Below, one piece after another: positions 18,810 to 28,915 of a DNA stretch of 64,000 nt. Position 1 is the first letter of the stretch. Each line of letters starts with the position of its first letter. Both the position numbers and the translations under genes were made by a program. The notes under the pieces were generated by a model. The model was given only the letters and a program-made list of their open reading frames with translations. It was not told where the DNA came from and made no database searches. The stretch is taken from NCBI GenBank assembly GCA_003153475.1, contig PLYT01000085.1, positions 39,263 to 103,262 of the forward strand, read 5' to 3'. This DNA is from Betaproteobacteria bacterium (GTDB lineage: Bacteria > Pseudomonadota > Gammaproteobacteria > Burkholderiales > Casimicrobiaceae).

Positions 18810-20789
18810 ATGCGAAACGCCACGCCTTTCGCCGCCGGCCGGCGGTTCGACGTCATCTGCCTCGGGCGGTTCGCGGTCGATTTCTATGCGCAGCAGATCG
18901 GCGCCCGGCTCGAGGACGTCACCAGCTTCGCCAAGTACCTCGGCGGCTCGTCGGCGAACACGGCTTTCGGCTGCGCGCGCCTGGGCCTCAACGCCGCGCT
19001 GATCTCGCGCGTCGGCGACGACGCCCTCGGGCGCTTCCTGGTAGAGACCATCGCTCGCGAAGGCTGCGACGTCAGCCACGTCGGTGTCGACCCATCGCGC
19101 CTGACCGGCGCGGTCGTCCTCGGTATCGAAGACAAGGATACGTTCCCGCTGATCTTCCTGCGCGAGAACTGCGCCGACATGGCGATCGCAGAAAGCGACG
19201 TCGACGAAGCCTTCATCGCCCAGAGCAAGGCGCTGCTGATCACCGGCACGCATTTCTCGACCGCGCACGTCGATCGCATCAGCAAGCTCGCGCTCGATCG
19301 CGCCCGGAAAAACGACGTGCGCACGATCCTCGACATCGATTATCGCCCGGTGCTGTGGGGACTGACCGCGCGCGGCGACGGCGCCACCCGTTACGTCCGC
19401 TCCGACACAGTGACCGCGCATTTGCAAGGGATCCTGCCGAGGATCGATCTCGTCGTCGGCACGATCGAGGAGTTCAATATTGCCGGCGGCAGCACCGACA
19501 TCATCGAGTCGCTGGCCGCCGTGCGCCAGGTCACCCCCGCCGTGTTGCTTGTCAAGCGCGGGCCTCTCGGCTGCGCGGTGATCGACGGCCCGATACCGCG
19601 CTCGCTCGATGCAGCGTTCAACGGGCGCGGCGTCGACGTCGAGGTGCTCAACGTCCTGGGCGCAGGCGATGCGTTCTCGGCGGGATTCCTGTCGGGTTGG
19701 GCCCGCGGCGAGGACTACGATGCCTGCTGCCGCTACGCCAACGCCTGTGGCGCGCTGGTCGTCTCGCGCCATGGCTGCGCGCCGGCGATGCCGACGCGTG
19801 TCGAGCTCGATTATTTTCTGGCCAATGCCGCGCAAATTCCGCGCCCCGATCAGGATGCGAAGCTGACCCGGCTGCATCGGGTCACCGCGCCGCGCCCGGT
19901 GCGCGATCCGGTTTTCGCGTTCGCGTTCGATCATCGCAACCAGTTCTTCGACCTGGCGCAACAGGCCGGCGCCGGCGAAGCGAGGCTCCCAAAGCTCAAA
20001 AGACTTTTCGTCGAAGCCGTCGCACAGACCGAATCCTCGTTGGGACTCGCCGGCGTCATCGGCATGCTCTGCGACGATCGCTACGGACAGGATGCGCTGA
20101 ACGCCGCGACCGGACGCGGCTGGTGGATAGGCAGGCCGGTCGAGCTGCCGGGCTCGAACCCGCTGGTGTTCGATCGTGGCCGGTCGATCGGAACGAGTCT
20201 CATCGCGTGGCCGCAGGAGCACGTCGTCAAGTGCCTGGTCAGGTTCCATCCCGACGATGACGTCGACAGCCGTCTCGAGCAGGAAGCGCAGATTCGCGCG
20301 TTGTACGACGCGGTGCAGTCGAGCGGCCACGAGCTGCTGCTCGAGATCATTCCGCCGCGCGAGCTGCCGCGGGCTGTCGATACCGTTTATCGCGCGATCC
20401 AGCGCCTGTACAACCTGAACATCTTTCCGGAATGGTGGAAGCTCGAGCCGATCGCTGCCGCCGAATGGGCTGCGATCGATGCGCTGATCGAAGAGCGCGA
20501 TCCATATTGCCGCGGTGTGCTGCTGCTCGGACAAGCCGCCGACGCCGGCGCACTCGCCGCCGGTTTCGACGAAGCGCGGTCGAGCCGGACCTGCCGCGGC
20601 TTCGCAGTCGGACGCACAATCTTTCACGAGCCCAGCCGCCAGTGGCTGTCAGGCGACATCGACGACGCGGCGCTGGTGGGTGCCGTGCGCGCGAATTTCG
20701 AGGCGCTGATCCGTGCATGGCGCAAGGCGCGCGGGGAAACCGCCGCCAAACGCGGCGCGGTCGCCGGTATCCGGGAAGCAGCGGCATGA
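18810..20789 (+). CDS. iolC: 5-dehydro-2-deoxygluconokinase fused to DUF2090 (IolC-type)
   Basis: This two-domain protein of 659 residues acts in myo-inositol breakdown. The N-terminal PfkB kinase domain (about 10-335) phosphorylates 5-dehydro-2-deoxygluconate. It shows the sugar-binding GGSSANTAFGCARLG and the ATP/anion-hole motif VLNVLGAGDAFSAGFLSG, with the catalytic Asp in GAGDA. The C-terminal DUF2090 domain (about 360-640) has an aldolase-like outline (FAFDHRNQFFDLA, ending GFAVGRTIFHEP). It is thought to cleave the kinase product, doing the job of IolJ. The ATG at 18810 gives the family start RRFDVICLGRFAVDFYAQQ. The stop overlaps the ATG of a 36-codon ORF. It is the first gene of iolC-D-E-B-G. 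Confidence 0.93.
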   Translation: MRNATPFAAGRRFDVICLGRFAVDFYAQQIGARLEDVTSFAKYLGGSSANTAFGCARLGLNAALISRVGDDALGRFLVETIAREGCDVSHVGVDPSRLTGAVVLGIEDKDTFPLIFLRENCADMAIAESDVDEAFIAQSKALLITGTHFSTAHVDRISKLALDRARKNDVRTILDIDYRPVLWGLTARGDGATRYVRSDTVTAHLQGILPRIDLVVGTIEEFNIAGGSTDIIESLAAVRQVTPAVLLVKRGPLGCAVIDGPIPRSLDAAFNGRGVDVEVLNVLGAGDAFSAGFLSGWARGEDYDACCRYANACGALVVSRHGCAPAMPTRVELDYFLANAAQIPRPDQDAKLTRLHRVTAPRPVRDPVFAFAFDHRNQFFDLAQQAGAGEARLPKLKRLFVEAVAQTESSLGLAGVIGMLCDDRYGQDALNAATGRGWWIGRPVELPGSNPLVFDRGRSIGTSLIAWPQEHVVKCLVRFHPDDDVDSRLEQEAQIRALYDAVQSSGHELLLEIIPPRELPRAVDTVYRAIQRLYNLNIFPEWWKLEPIAAAEWAAIDALIEERDPYCRGVLLLGQAADAGALAAGFDEARSSRTCRGFAVGRTIFHEPSRQWLSGDIDDAALVGAVRANFEALIRAWRKARGETAAKRGAVAGIREAAA

Positions 20790-20892
20790 GCCGCCGAGCA
20801 GGGGCCCCGCGCAGCGGCGATGCGACCGGCGAGCGCCGCAGGCGGCCGACACGCCATCGCATGACTGCGGATGCGATCGAAGAGGCCGCGGC

Positions 20893-20896
<4 letters not shown>
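20786..20896 (+). CDS. 36-codon linker ORF coupling iolC and iolD
   Basis: A short frame starts with an ATG inside the iolC stop (ATGA, 20786-20789) and ends with a TGA inside the iolD GTG start (GTGA, 20893-20896). It exactly bridges the gap between the two genes. Its product would be a 36-residue Arg-rich peptide ending TADAIEEAAA. It may serve only to keep ribosomes on the message by termination-reinitiation. It may also be coincidence in GC-rich DNA. Confidence 0.35.
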
Positions 20897-22742
<1,846 letters not shown>

Positions 22743-22746
<4 letters not shown>

Positions 22747-23666
22747 GCGAAGCGTTCAAAGTGAAAATAGGCATCAACCCGATCTCGTGGAGCAACGACG
22801 ATCTGCCCTCGCTCGGCGGCGAGACGCCGCTCGAGGTGGCGCTGGCCGAAGGCAAGGCGATCGGCTACGAAGGCTTCGAGCTCGGCAACAAGTTTCCGCG
22901 CGAATCGAAGGCGCTGGCCGCGGTGCTGGCGGCGCATGGGCTGGAGCTCGTGTCCGGCTGGTACTCGGGCCGGCTCGCGCGCCGCTCGGTGGCGGACGAA
23001 ATCGCCGCGGTCGCGCCGCATCTTAAGCTGCTGGCCGACAACGGCGCGGCGGTGATGGTCTACGGCGAAGTCGCCGACAGCATCCAGGGCGCGCCGCAGC
23101 CGCTATACAAGCGGCCGCGCTTCGTCGACGAGCTCGCCTGGCGCGAGTATGCCGACCGCTTGAACGCATTCGCGCGGCATACGCTCGCGCACGGCGTGCG
23201 GCTCGCGTATCACCATCACATGGGCGCCTATGTCCAGTCGCCATCCGACGTCGACCGGCTGATGGCGCTGACCGGCGATGAAGTGGGTCTGTTGTTCGAC
23301 AGCGGCCACATGACCTTTGCCGGCGGTGATGCGGTCGTGATGCTGGCGCGGCATGTCCGGCGCGTCTGCCACGTGCACTGCAAGGACGTGCGGCCGCGCG
23401 TGCTGGCGATGGCGTGGAATCGCAACTGGAGCTTTCTCGAGGCGGTCATCAACGGTGCCTTCACCGTACCCGGCGACGGTGCGGTCGATTTCGCCGCCTT
23501 GCTCGCGCTGCTGAAAAAAAACGGCTACCGGGGCTGGCTGGTCGTCGAAGCCGAGCAGGATCCGAGCGTTGCACCGAGCTATCGCTACGCCGGGCTCGGT
23601 TACCGCCATTTGCGCGACCTCGTCGCGCGTGTCGGCGATGGACTACCGCGTGCGGAGGCCGCATGA
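22743..23666 (+). CDS. iolE: myo-inosose-2 dehydratase
   Basis: This is a 307-residue TIM-barrel enzyme of the AP-endonuclease-2/xylose isomerase-like family. It dehydrates scyllo-inosose to the trihydroxycyclohexane-dione. Typical opening: VKIGINPISWSNDDLPSLGG. Likely metal ligands lie in ELVSGWYSG, LAYHHHMGAYVQ, LLFDSGHMTFAGGD and VCHVHCKDVRP, and in the late Glu of WLVVEAEQDP. The start ATG overlaps the iolD stop and its own stop overlaps the iolB start, so iolD-E-B are translationally coupled. Confidence 0.95.
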
Positions 23667-24457
23667 GCCTGCTGGTCAAAGGGCGGCGCGATGGGCGCGA
23701 CATCGTGCGCGTGACGCCGCAATCGGCCGGCTGGAGCTACGTCGGCTTCACCGCACATCGACTCGCCGCAGCGGAGGCGATGCGCGTCGCACTGCCCGAC
23801 GCCGAAGCGTGCATCGTCGTCTTGAGTGGCAAGGTCACGATCGAGGCTGGCGGCCAGACCTGGCGCGATGTGGGCGAACGCGGCAGCGTGTTCGACGATC
23901 GCGCGCCGTATGCCGTCTATCTGCCGCCAGGCGAAACCGCGCGCATCGTCGCGAAGACCGCAGCCGAAATCGGTATCGACAGCGCGCCCGCCGCGGCCGG
24001 CCCGCCGGCGCGACTGATCGAGCCGGGATCGATGAAGCGCTTCAAGCGGGGCGAAGGCAGCAATACGCGCTACGTCTGCGACATCCTGCCGCAGACCGAG
24101 CCCGCCTCGCACCTGTTGCTGGTCGAAGTCGTCACGCCGGCCGGGCACTCGTCGAGCTACCCGCCGCACAAGCACGACACCGACAACCTTCCCGCCGAGA
24201 GCTCGCTGGAGGAAACCTATTATCACCGGCTGAAGCCCGCGCAAGGCTTTGCGTTCCAGCGCGTCTATACCGACGACCGCTCGATCGACGAGGCGCTTGC
24301 GGTCGAGGACCACGACGTCGTGCTGGTGCCGCGCGGCTACCATCCGGTCGTCGTGCCGCACGGCTACGATTCGTACTACCTCAACGTGATGGCGGGGCCG
24401 AAACGCGAATGGCATTTCAAGAACGACCCGGCGCACGAGTGGATGCTCAAGCGCTAG
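23663..24457 (+). CDS. iolB: 5-deoxy-glucuronate isomerase
   Basis: This is a 264-residue bicupin isomerase that converts 5-deoxyglucuronate to 5-dehydro-2-deoxygluconate, the substrate of IolC. The metal-binding cupin motif is in the C-terminal half: SSSYPPHKHDTDNLP and then SSLEETYYHRL. A further histidine-rich stretch is YHPVVVPHGYDSYYLN, with the ending GPKREWHFKNDPAHEWM. The ATG at 23663 overlaps the iolE stop (ATGA). Confidence 0.95.
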   Translation: MSLLVKGRRDGRDIVRVTPQSAGWSYVGFTAHRLAAAEAMRVALPDAEACIVVLSGKVTIEAGGQTWRDVGERGSVFDDRAPYAVYLPPGETARIVAKTAAEIGIDSAPAAAGPPARLIEPGSMKRFKRGEGSNTRYVCDILPQTEPASHLLLVEVVTPAGHSSSYPPHKHDTDNLPAESSLEETYYHRLKPAQGFAFQRVYTDDRSIDEALAVEDHDVVLVPRGYHPVVVPHGYDSYYLNVMAGPKREWHFKNDPAHEWMLKR

Positions 24458-24484
24458 ACGCACCCCGCAATCACGGAGGGTACG

Positions 24485-25471
24485 ATGATTGAAGCAGCAC
24501 TGTTCGGCGCCGGCCGCATCGGCAGGATCCACGCCGGCAATCTGGCGCGGCTGCCCGGCGCACGGCTCAAGTACGTGGCCGACGTCAACCAGGCCGCGGC
24601 CGACGAGCTCGCGTTGCGCCATGGCGCGAAGGTCGCGACCGTCGACGCCGCGCTGGCCGACCGCACGATCGGTGCCGTCGTCATCGCCTCGAACACGGAC
24701 ACCCACGCGGACCTGCTGCTGCGCGCCGCCGCGGCCGGCAAGGCGATCTTCTGCGAAAAGCCGGTCGATCTCGATCTGGCCCGCGCGGTGAGCGCCGCCG
24801 GCGCGGTCGACCGTGCCGGCGTGACCTGCCTGATCGGCTTCCAGCGCCGCTACGACCCGACGTTCGCCGCGGTGAAGGCGCGGCTTGCCGCCGGCGAGAT
24901 CGGTGAACCGGAAATGCTTATCGTCACCAGCCGCGATCCCGGCGCGCCCCCGGTTGACTACATCAAGGTCTCCGGCGGCATATTCAAGGACATGCTGATC
25001 CACGACTTCGACATCTGTCGCTGGATCCTCGATGACGAAGCGGCGACCGTGTACGCGACCGGAAGCTGCCTCACCGATCCGGCGATCGAGGCGGCGGGCG
25101 ACATCGATTCGACGACGGTGACGATCCGCACGCACCGCGGGCGCCTCGCGCAGATCAACACCAGCCGCCGCGCCGCCTACGGCTACGACCAGCGCTTCGA
25201 GGTCCTCGGCGCCAAGGGCATGCTGCAGGCGGGCAACCACCGTCCGACCGAAGTCGCCGCGCACACCGCGATGAATGTCAGCCACGACAAGCCCGAGCAT
25301 TTTTTCCTCGAGCGCTATCGCGTCGCGTACGCCAACGAAATGGCGCATTTCATCGACGCGGTCGCCGGCGGCAAGCCGCTCAACACGACGATCGCCGACG
25401 GCGTCAAGGCGCTGGAGCTGGCCGATGCGGCGACGCGGTCATGGCGCGAGCGACGCATCGTCGAGCTCTAG
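24485..25471 (+). CDS. iolG: inositol 2-dehydrogenase (Gfo/Idh/MocA family)
   Basis: This NAD-dependent dehydrogenase of 328 residues oxidises myo-inositol to scyllo-inosose, the entry step of the pathway. The Rossmann motif is GAGRIGRIHAGNL. The family's substrate-binding lysine is in FCEKPVDLD (EKP, near residue 98). The second domain has GFQRRYDPTFAA and the catalytic region DMLIHDFDICRWIL with its Asp-His pair. It starts with ATG after CACGGAGGGT, a strong ribosome site, 27 bases after iolB. It could prefer another inositol isomer, since a second dehydrogenase follows. Confidence 0.9.
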   Translation: MIEAALFGAGRIGRIHAGNLARLPGARLKYVADVNQAAADELALRHGAKVATVDAALADRTIGAVVIASNTDTHADLLLRAAAAGKAIFCEKPVDLDLARAVSAAGAVDRAGVTCLIGFQRRYDPTFAAVKARLAAGEIGEPEMLIVTSRDPGAPPVDYIKVSGGIFKDMLIHDFDICRWILDDEAATVYATGSCLTDPAIEAAGDIDSTTVTIRTHRGRLAQINTSRRAAYGYDQRFEVLGAKGMLQAGNHRPTEVAAHTAMNVSHDKPEHFFLERYRVAYANEMAHFIDAVAGGKPLNTTIADGVKALELADAATRSWRERRIVEL

Positions 25472-25484
25472 CGTGACCCATCCA

Positions 25485-26513
25485 ATGGATACGAAGCGTC
25501 GATTGAAGATCGGCATCGCGGGCCTGGGCCGGCTGGGCCGGCGTCATGCCGAGAATCTCGCCCAGCGCACGCCGCGCGCGCAGCTGGTCGCCGCCTGCAG
25601 TCCGGTCGCGGAAGAGCTCGCCTGGGCCGCACAGCAGCTCGGCATCGCGCACTGCTACGGCGAGTACGCGGCGATGCTGGCCGACCCGGACGTCGAAGCC
25701 GTGTTCCTGGTGACGCCGACCACACTGCACGCTGCACAGATCATCGAGGGACTCGAAGCCGGCAAACACGTGTTCTGCGAAAAGCCGCTGTCGCTGGACA
25801 TCGTCGACTGCGCGCGCGTGCAGCGGGAGGCGGCCGGGCGGCCCGAGCTCAAGGTGATGATCGGCTACGGGCGACGTTTCGACCCGAGCTATCGCGATGC
25901 CTACGACAAGATCCAGGCCGGCCTGATCGGCGCGCCGTTCCTGGTGCGCTCGCAGAATCTCGACATGAACGATCCGTCGGGATTCTTCGTGCGCTTCGCG
26001 CCGACCAGCGGCGGCATTTTCCTCGACTGCACGGTGCACGACATCGATCTGGCGCGCTGGTTCCTGGGCAATCCGCGTCCGCTGCGCGTGTTCGCCGCGG
26101 GCACCGTCGCGATCCATACCGGCCTGCGTGAATTCGGCGACGTCGACAACGGTGTCGCCACCTGCGAGTTCGACGGGGGAAAACTCGCCTGCTTCTACGC
26201 GTCGCGCACGATGGCGCATGGACACGAGACGGCGACCGAGATCTTCGGCACCGGCGGCCGGCTGACCGTCGGCGCGAATCCGCGCCTCGACCGCGTCGAC
26301 ATTTCCGACGCGCACGGCGTGCGCAACGAATGCACGCCGACGTTCTACGAGCGCTTCGAAGCGGCGTTCCTGCATGAGATCGCGCATTTCGTCGATGCGG
26401 TGCTCGACGATCGCGCGCCGGCGCTGACCTTGCACGATGCGACTGAAGCGACGCGCATCGCGCTCGCGTTGCGCGAGTCGCTGCAGAGCCGGCGCGTGAT
26501 AGAATTGGACTGA
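25485..26513 (+). CDS. second Gfo/Idh/MocA oxidoreductase, inositol/scyllo-inositol dehydrogenase-like
   Basis: This is a 342-residue NAD(P)-dependent dehydrogenase, paralogous to the preceding iolG but clearly divergent. It has the Rossmann motif GIAGLGRLGRRHAENL, EKP lysine motif VFCEKPLSLDI, then GYGRRFDPSYRDAY and the catalytic CTVHDIDLARWFLG. The ATG at 25485 lies 13 bases after the iolG stop; an in-frame GTG at 25473 is possible. Last gene of the recognised iol run. It may oxidise scyllo- or chiro-inositol, extending the range of isomers the cell can use; this is inferred from position. Confidence 0.85.
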   Translation: MDTKRRLKIGIAGLGRLGRRHAENLAQRTPRAQLVAACSPVAEELAWAAQQLGIAHCYGEYAAMLADPDVEAVFLVTPTTLHAAQIIEGLEAGKHVFCEKPLSLDIVDCARVQREAAGRPELKVMIGYGRRFDPSYRDAYDKIQAGLIGAPFLVRSQNLDMNDPSGFFVRFAPTSGGIFLDCTVHDIDLARWFLGNPRPLRVFAAGTVAIHTGLREFGDVDNGVATCEFDGGKLACFYASRTMAHGHETATEIFGTGGRLTVGANPRLDRVDISDAHGVRNECTPTFYERFEAAFLHEIAHFVDAVLDDRAPALTLHDATEATRIALALRESLQSRRVIELD

Positions 26514-26544
26514 GCGTCTCGTCTTTTCTCCCCCGGGTTTTTTC

Positions 26545-27456
26545 CTGAAGAATCGCCTGGCCCCGCACGACCTGCTACTCACACTCGCGGTCGTCACCCT
26601 GTGGGGATTTTCGTTCGTGCCGATCAAGGTCGGGTTGCGCGAAGTCCCGCCGTTCGCGCTGGCGGCATTGCGATTTTTCTTCGCCGCGGTGCCGCTGGTA
26701 TTTTTCATTCGCCGGCCGCGGATGCCCTGGCTCGACATCGCCGGCTACGGCCTGGCGATCGGCGTCGCGCAGTTCGGATTACTCTTTCTGGCGATCAAGC
26801 TCGGCATGCCGGCCGGCTTGTCATCGCTGGTCATCCAGCTCCAGGTCTTTTTCACCATCGGCCTCGCGATCGCGTTTCTCGGCGACCGGCTGCAGCGACA
26901 CAACCTGATCGGTGCGGCAATCGCCGCTGCGGGCATCGTCCTGCTCGCCGCGTTCAAGCTGGCGAGCGGAATGGAATCGACCTTCATCGGCTTCGTGCTG
27001 GTGATCGTCGCCGCCTTCGCGTGGGCAGTGGGCAACGTGATCGCCAAGCACGCGGCCGGCGCACACGAGCCGGACATGTTCGCGTTGATCGTCTGGTCGA
27101 GCCTGATACCGCCGCTTCCGCTCGCCGTGCTCTCGTACGCGTTCGAAGGCGGCCCCGCCGTCTGGCACGCCGTTGCCTCGGCCGGCGCGCTGACCTGGGC
27201 CTGCGTTTTCGTTCTGGCCTGGGGCGCGACCCTGTTCGGGTTCGCCTCGTGGGCGGCGCTGCTGCACCGTTATCCGACCGGGTTGATCGCGCCGTTCGCG
27301 CTGCTGATCCCGGTGTCGGGGCTGGCCAGCGGCGCGATTCTGCTCGGCGAATCGCTGGCGCCGGTACAGGCGCTCGGGGCGATCCTGGTCTTTGCAGGTC
27401 TGGTCGAAAATGTCTTCGGCGCGGAATTGCGGACCTGGCTGGCGCGCTGGCGTTAG
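26545..27456 (+). CDS. EamA-family (DMT superfamily) transporter
   Basis: This is an inner-membrane protein of ten predicted helices, about 303 residues, with two EamA halves (RhtA/YedA type). The second half runs from about AFAWAVGNVIAKH to the end. Members export amino acids and metabolites. The start is unusual. Homologous-looking sequence begins with LKNRLAPHDLLLTLAVVTLWG, whose first codon is CTG at 26545. No ATG, GTG or TTG lies upstream in frame near it, and the first canonical start (GTG at 26617) falls inside helix 1. Either CTG is used or the start codon has been altered. It lies 31 bases after the iol run and may be co-transcribed. Confidence 0.8.
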   Translation: MKNRLAPHDLLLTLAVVTLWGFSFVPIKVGLREVPPFALAALRFFFAAVPLVFFIRRPRMPWLDIAGYGLAIGVAQFGLLFLAIKLGMPAGLSSLVIQLQVFFTIGLAIAFLGDRLQRHNLIGAAIAAAGIVLLAAFKLASGMESTFIGFVLVIVAAFAWAVGNVIAKHAAGAHEPDMFALIVWSSLIPPLPLAVLSYAFEGGPAVWHAVASAGALTWACVFVLAWGATLFGFASWAALLHRYPTGLIAPFALLIPVSGLASGAILLGESLAPVQALGAILVFAGLVENVFGAELRTWLARWR

Positions 27457-27462
27457 GCTGTC

Positions 27463-28344
27463 CTAGCGGAAGACGACCGTCTTCTGCCCGTTCAGGAATA
27501 CGCGGTGCTCCAAGTGATATTTGACCGCGCGCGCCAGCGCGATGCACTCGACGTCGCGTCCCAGCGCGACCAGGTCGTCGGCGCCCATCTTGTAGTCGAC
27601 GCGAGCGACTTCCTGTTCGATGATCGGTCCTTCGTCGAGATCGGGCGTCACGTAGTGCGCGGTCGCGCCGATCAGCTTGACGCCGCGCGCGTACGCCTGG
27701 TGATACGGCTTGGCGCCCTTGAAGCTGGGCAGGAACGAATGGTGGATGTTGATCGCGCGGCCTTCGAGCCTGCGGCAGAGATCGTTCGACAGAACCTGCA
27801 TGTAGCGCGCGAGCACGATGAGCTCGGCGTGTTCGTCCTCGATCAGCGCCCAGAGCTTCGCCTCCTGCTGGGTCTTGGTCTCGTTCGTCACCGGAAGATA
27901 GAAGAATGGAATGTTGTACGAGGGCGCGAGCTGGTAGGTGTCGCGATGGTTCGACACGATCGCCACCGGATCCATCGGCAGGGCGCCGATACGGTAGCGA
28001 TACAACAGATCGTTCAGGCAATGATCGAGCCTCGACACCATGATCAGCACGCGCGGCCGCTCGCCGGCGTCAAGGAGCGCCCACCGCATCGAAAAGTGCT
28101 CGCCGATCGCCGCGAAGGCGGCGGCAAGCACCGGGCGCTCCGGCGCGCCCTCGAGACGCTCGAATAGCACCCGCATCATGAATCTGCCGGTGTCCATGTC
28201 GCCGAACTGCGCGCTGTCGATGATGTTGCAGCCGTTGTCGGCCAGGAAGCTCGCGACCGCGCCGACGATGCCGGGTCGGTCAGCGCAGGATAGCGTCAGG
28301 ATGAATTGCGGATGCAGCGGCAAGGCAGGCGGCATCGCGCTCAT
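27463..28344 (-). CDS. purU: formyltetrahydrofolate deformylase
   Basis: This 293-residue enzyme hydrolyses 10-formyl-tetrahydrofolate to formate and tetrahydrofolate, balancing one-carbon units. An ACT domain comes first (about 12-95, FILTLSCADRPGIVGAVASFLADNG). The formyltransferase fold follows (about 98-285) with the catalytic triad motifs NIHHSFLPSFKGAKPYHQAY and GATAHYVTPDLDEGPIIEQ. The ATG at 28344 overlaps the stop of the upstream deacylase gene (ATGA), so the two are coupled. One-carbon units released by the sarcosine oxidase encoded 14 kb away could make it useful; that link is inferred. Confidence 0.95.
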   Translation of the reverse strand: MSAMPPALPLHPQFILTLSCADRPGIVGAVASFLADNGCNIIDSAQFGDMDTGRFMMRVLFERLEGAPERPVLAAAFAAIGEHFSMRWALLDAGERPRVLIMVSRLDHCLNDLLYRYRIGALPMDPVAIVSNHRDTYQLAPSYNIPFFYLPVTNETKTQQEAKLWALIEDEHAELIVLARYMQVLSNDLCRRLEGRAINIHHSFLPSFKGAKPYHQAYARGVKLIGATAHYVTPDLDEGPIIEQEVARVDYKMGADDLVALGRDVECIALARAVKYHLEHRVFLNGQKTVVFR

Positions 28345-28829
28345 CCGGCCGACGGTACATCGATCACGCGTTGCGCGTGCGCAGCGGCGCGCAGGAACAG
28401 CTCGAGGTCGGCGTGCGTGAGTATCGTCGTCGCGGTATTGATCAGCGGGTGCGCCTGCACGGCATCGGCCTCCCAGAGCGAGCGGTCGATGACGAATTCG
28501 ACGGCGCCGGCGGTGTCGTTGACCAGTGCCAACAGGCTGACCGAGCCCGGCGTGATCGCGAGATGCCTGTGCAGGCGCTCCGGCGAGGCGAATCCCAGCC
28601 GGCCGGCGCCCAGCGCCGCGCCCAGCGCAATGAGGTCGACGGCCCGCATGGCGGGGACGGTCACCAGGAAATGCCGCGCCCCCTTTTTGTCGCGCAGGAA
28701 CAGGTTCTTGGTCTTGGCGCCGGGCAGCGGAGGCACCAGACGTTCCGATTCCTCGACGGTCATCACGGCCGCGTGCTCGTGGCGCGCGGCGGCGATGCCG
28801 TGCCGGCGCAGGAAGGCGTCGATGTTCAT
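28341..28829 (-). CDS. YbaK/ProX-family prolyl-tRNA editing (deacylase) protein
   Basis: This is a 162-residue free-standing editing domain that hydrolyses mischarged aminoacyl-tRNAs (ProXp-ala or YbaK group). The conserved PGAKTKNLFLRDKKGARHFLV contains the lysine (LRDKKG) typical of ProX proteins. The GSVSLLALVND segment is the usual G-x-V/S-P-like pocket loop. The ending has the FLRAAAHAQRVIDV helix-strand. It acts in the cytoplasm in trans to prolyl-tRNA synthetase. Coupled by ATGA overlap to purU. Which amino acid it clears (Ala or Cys) cannot be told from sequence alone. Confidence 0.88.
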   Translation of the reverse strand: MNIDAFLRRHGIAAARHEHAAVMTVEESERLVPPLPGAKTKNLFLRDKKGARHFLVTVPAMRAVDLIALGAALGAGRLGFASPERLHRHLAITPGSVSLLALVNDTAGAVEFVIDRSLWEADAVQAHPLINTATTILTHADLELFLRAAAHAQRVIDVPSAG

Positions 28830-28915
28830 CGTCGCGCCGCCTTGCCCCGGGCGCAGGCGGTGCTAAACTGTCCGGCTCGGACCCAGGGTGGCGACAGTCG
28901 CATGGACAAAGCAGC

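Noticed and set aside
18651..20627. A 658-codon minus-strand frame opposite iolC
   Set aside because: No domain is recognisable; it mirrors the codon bias of iolC.
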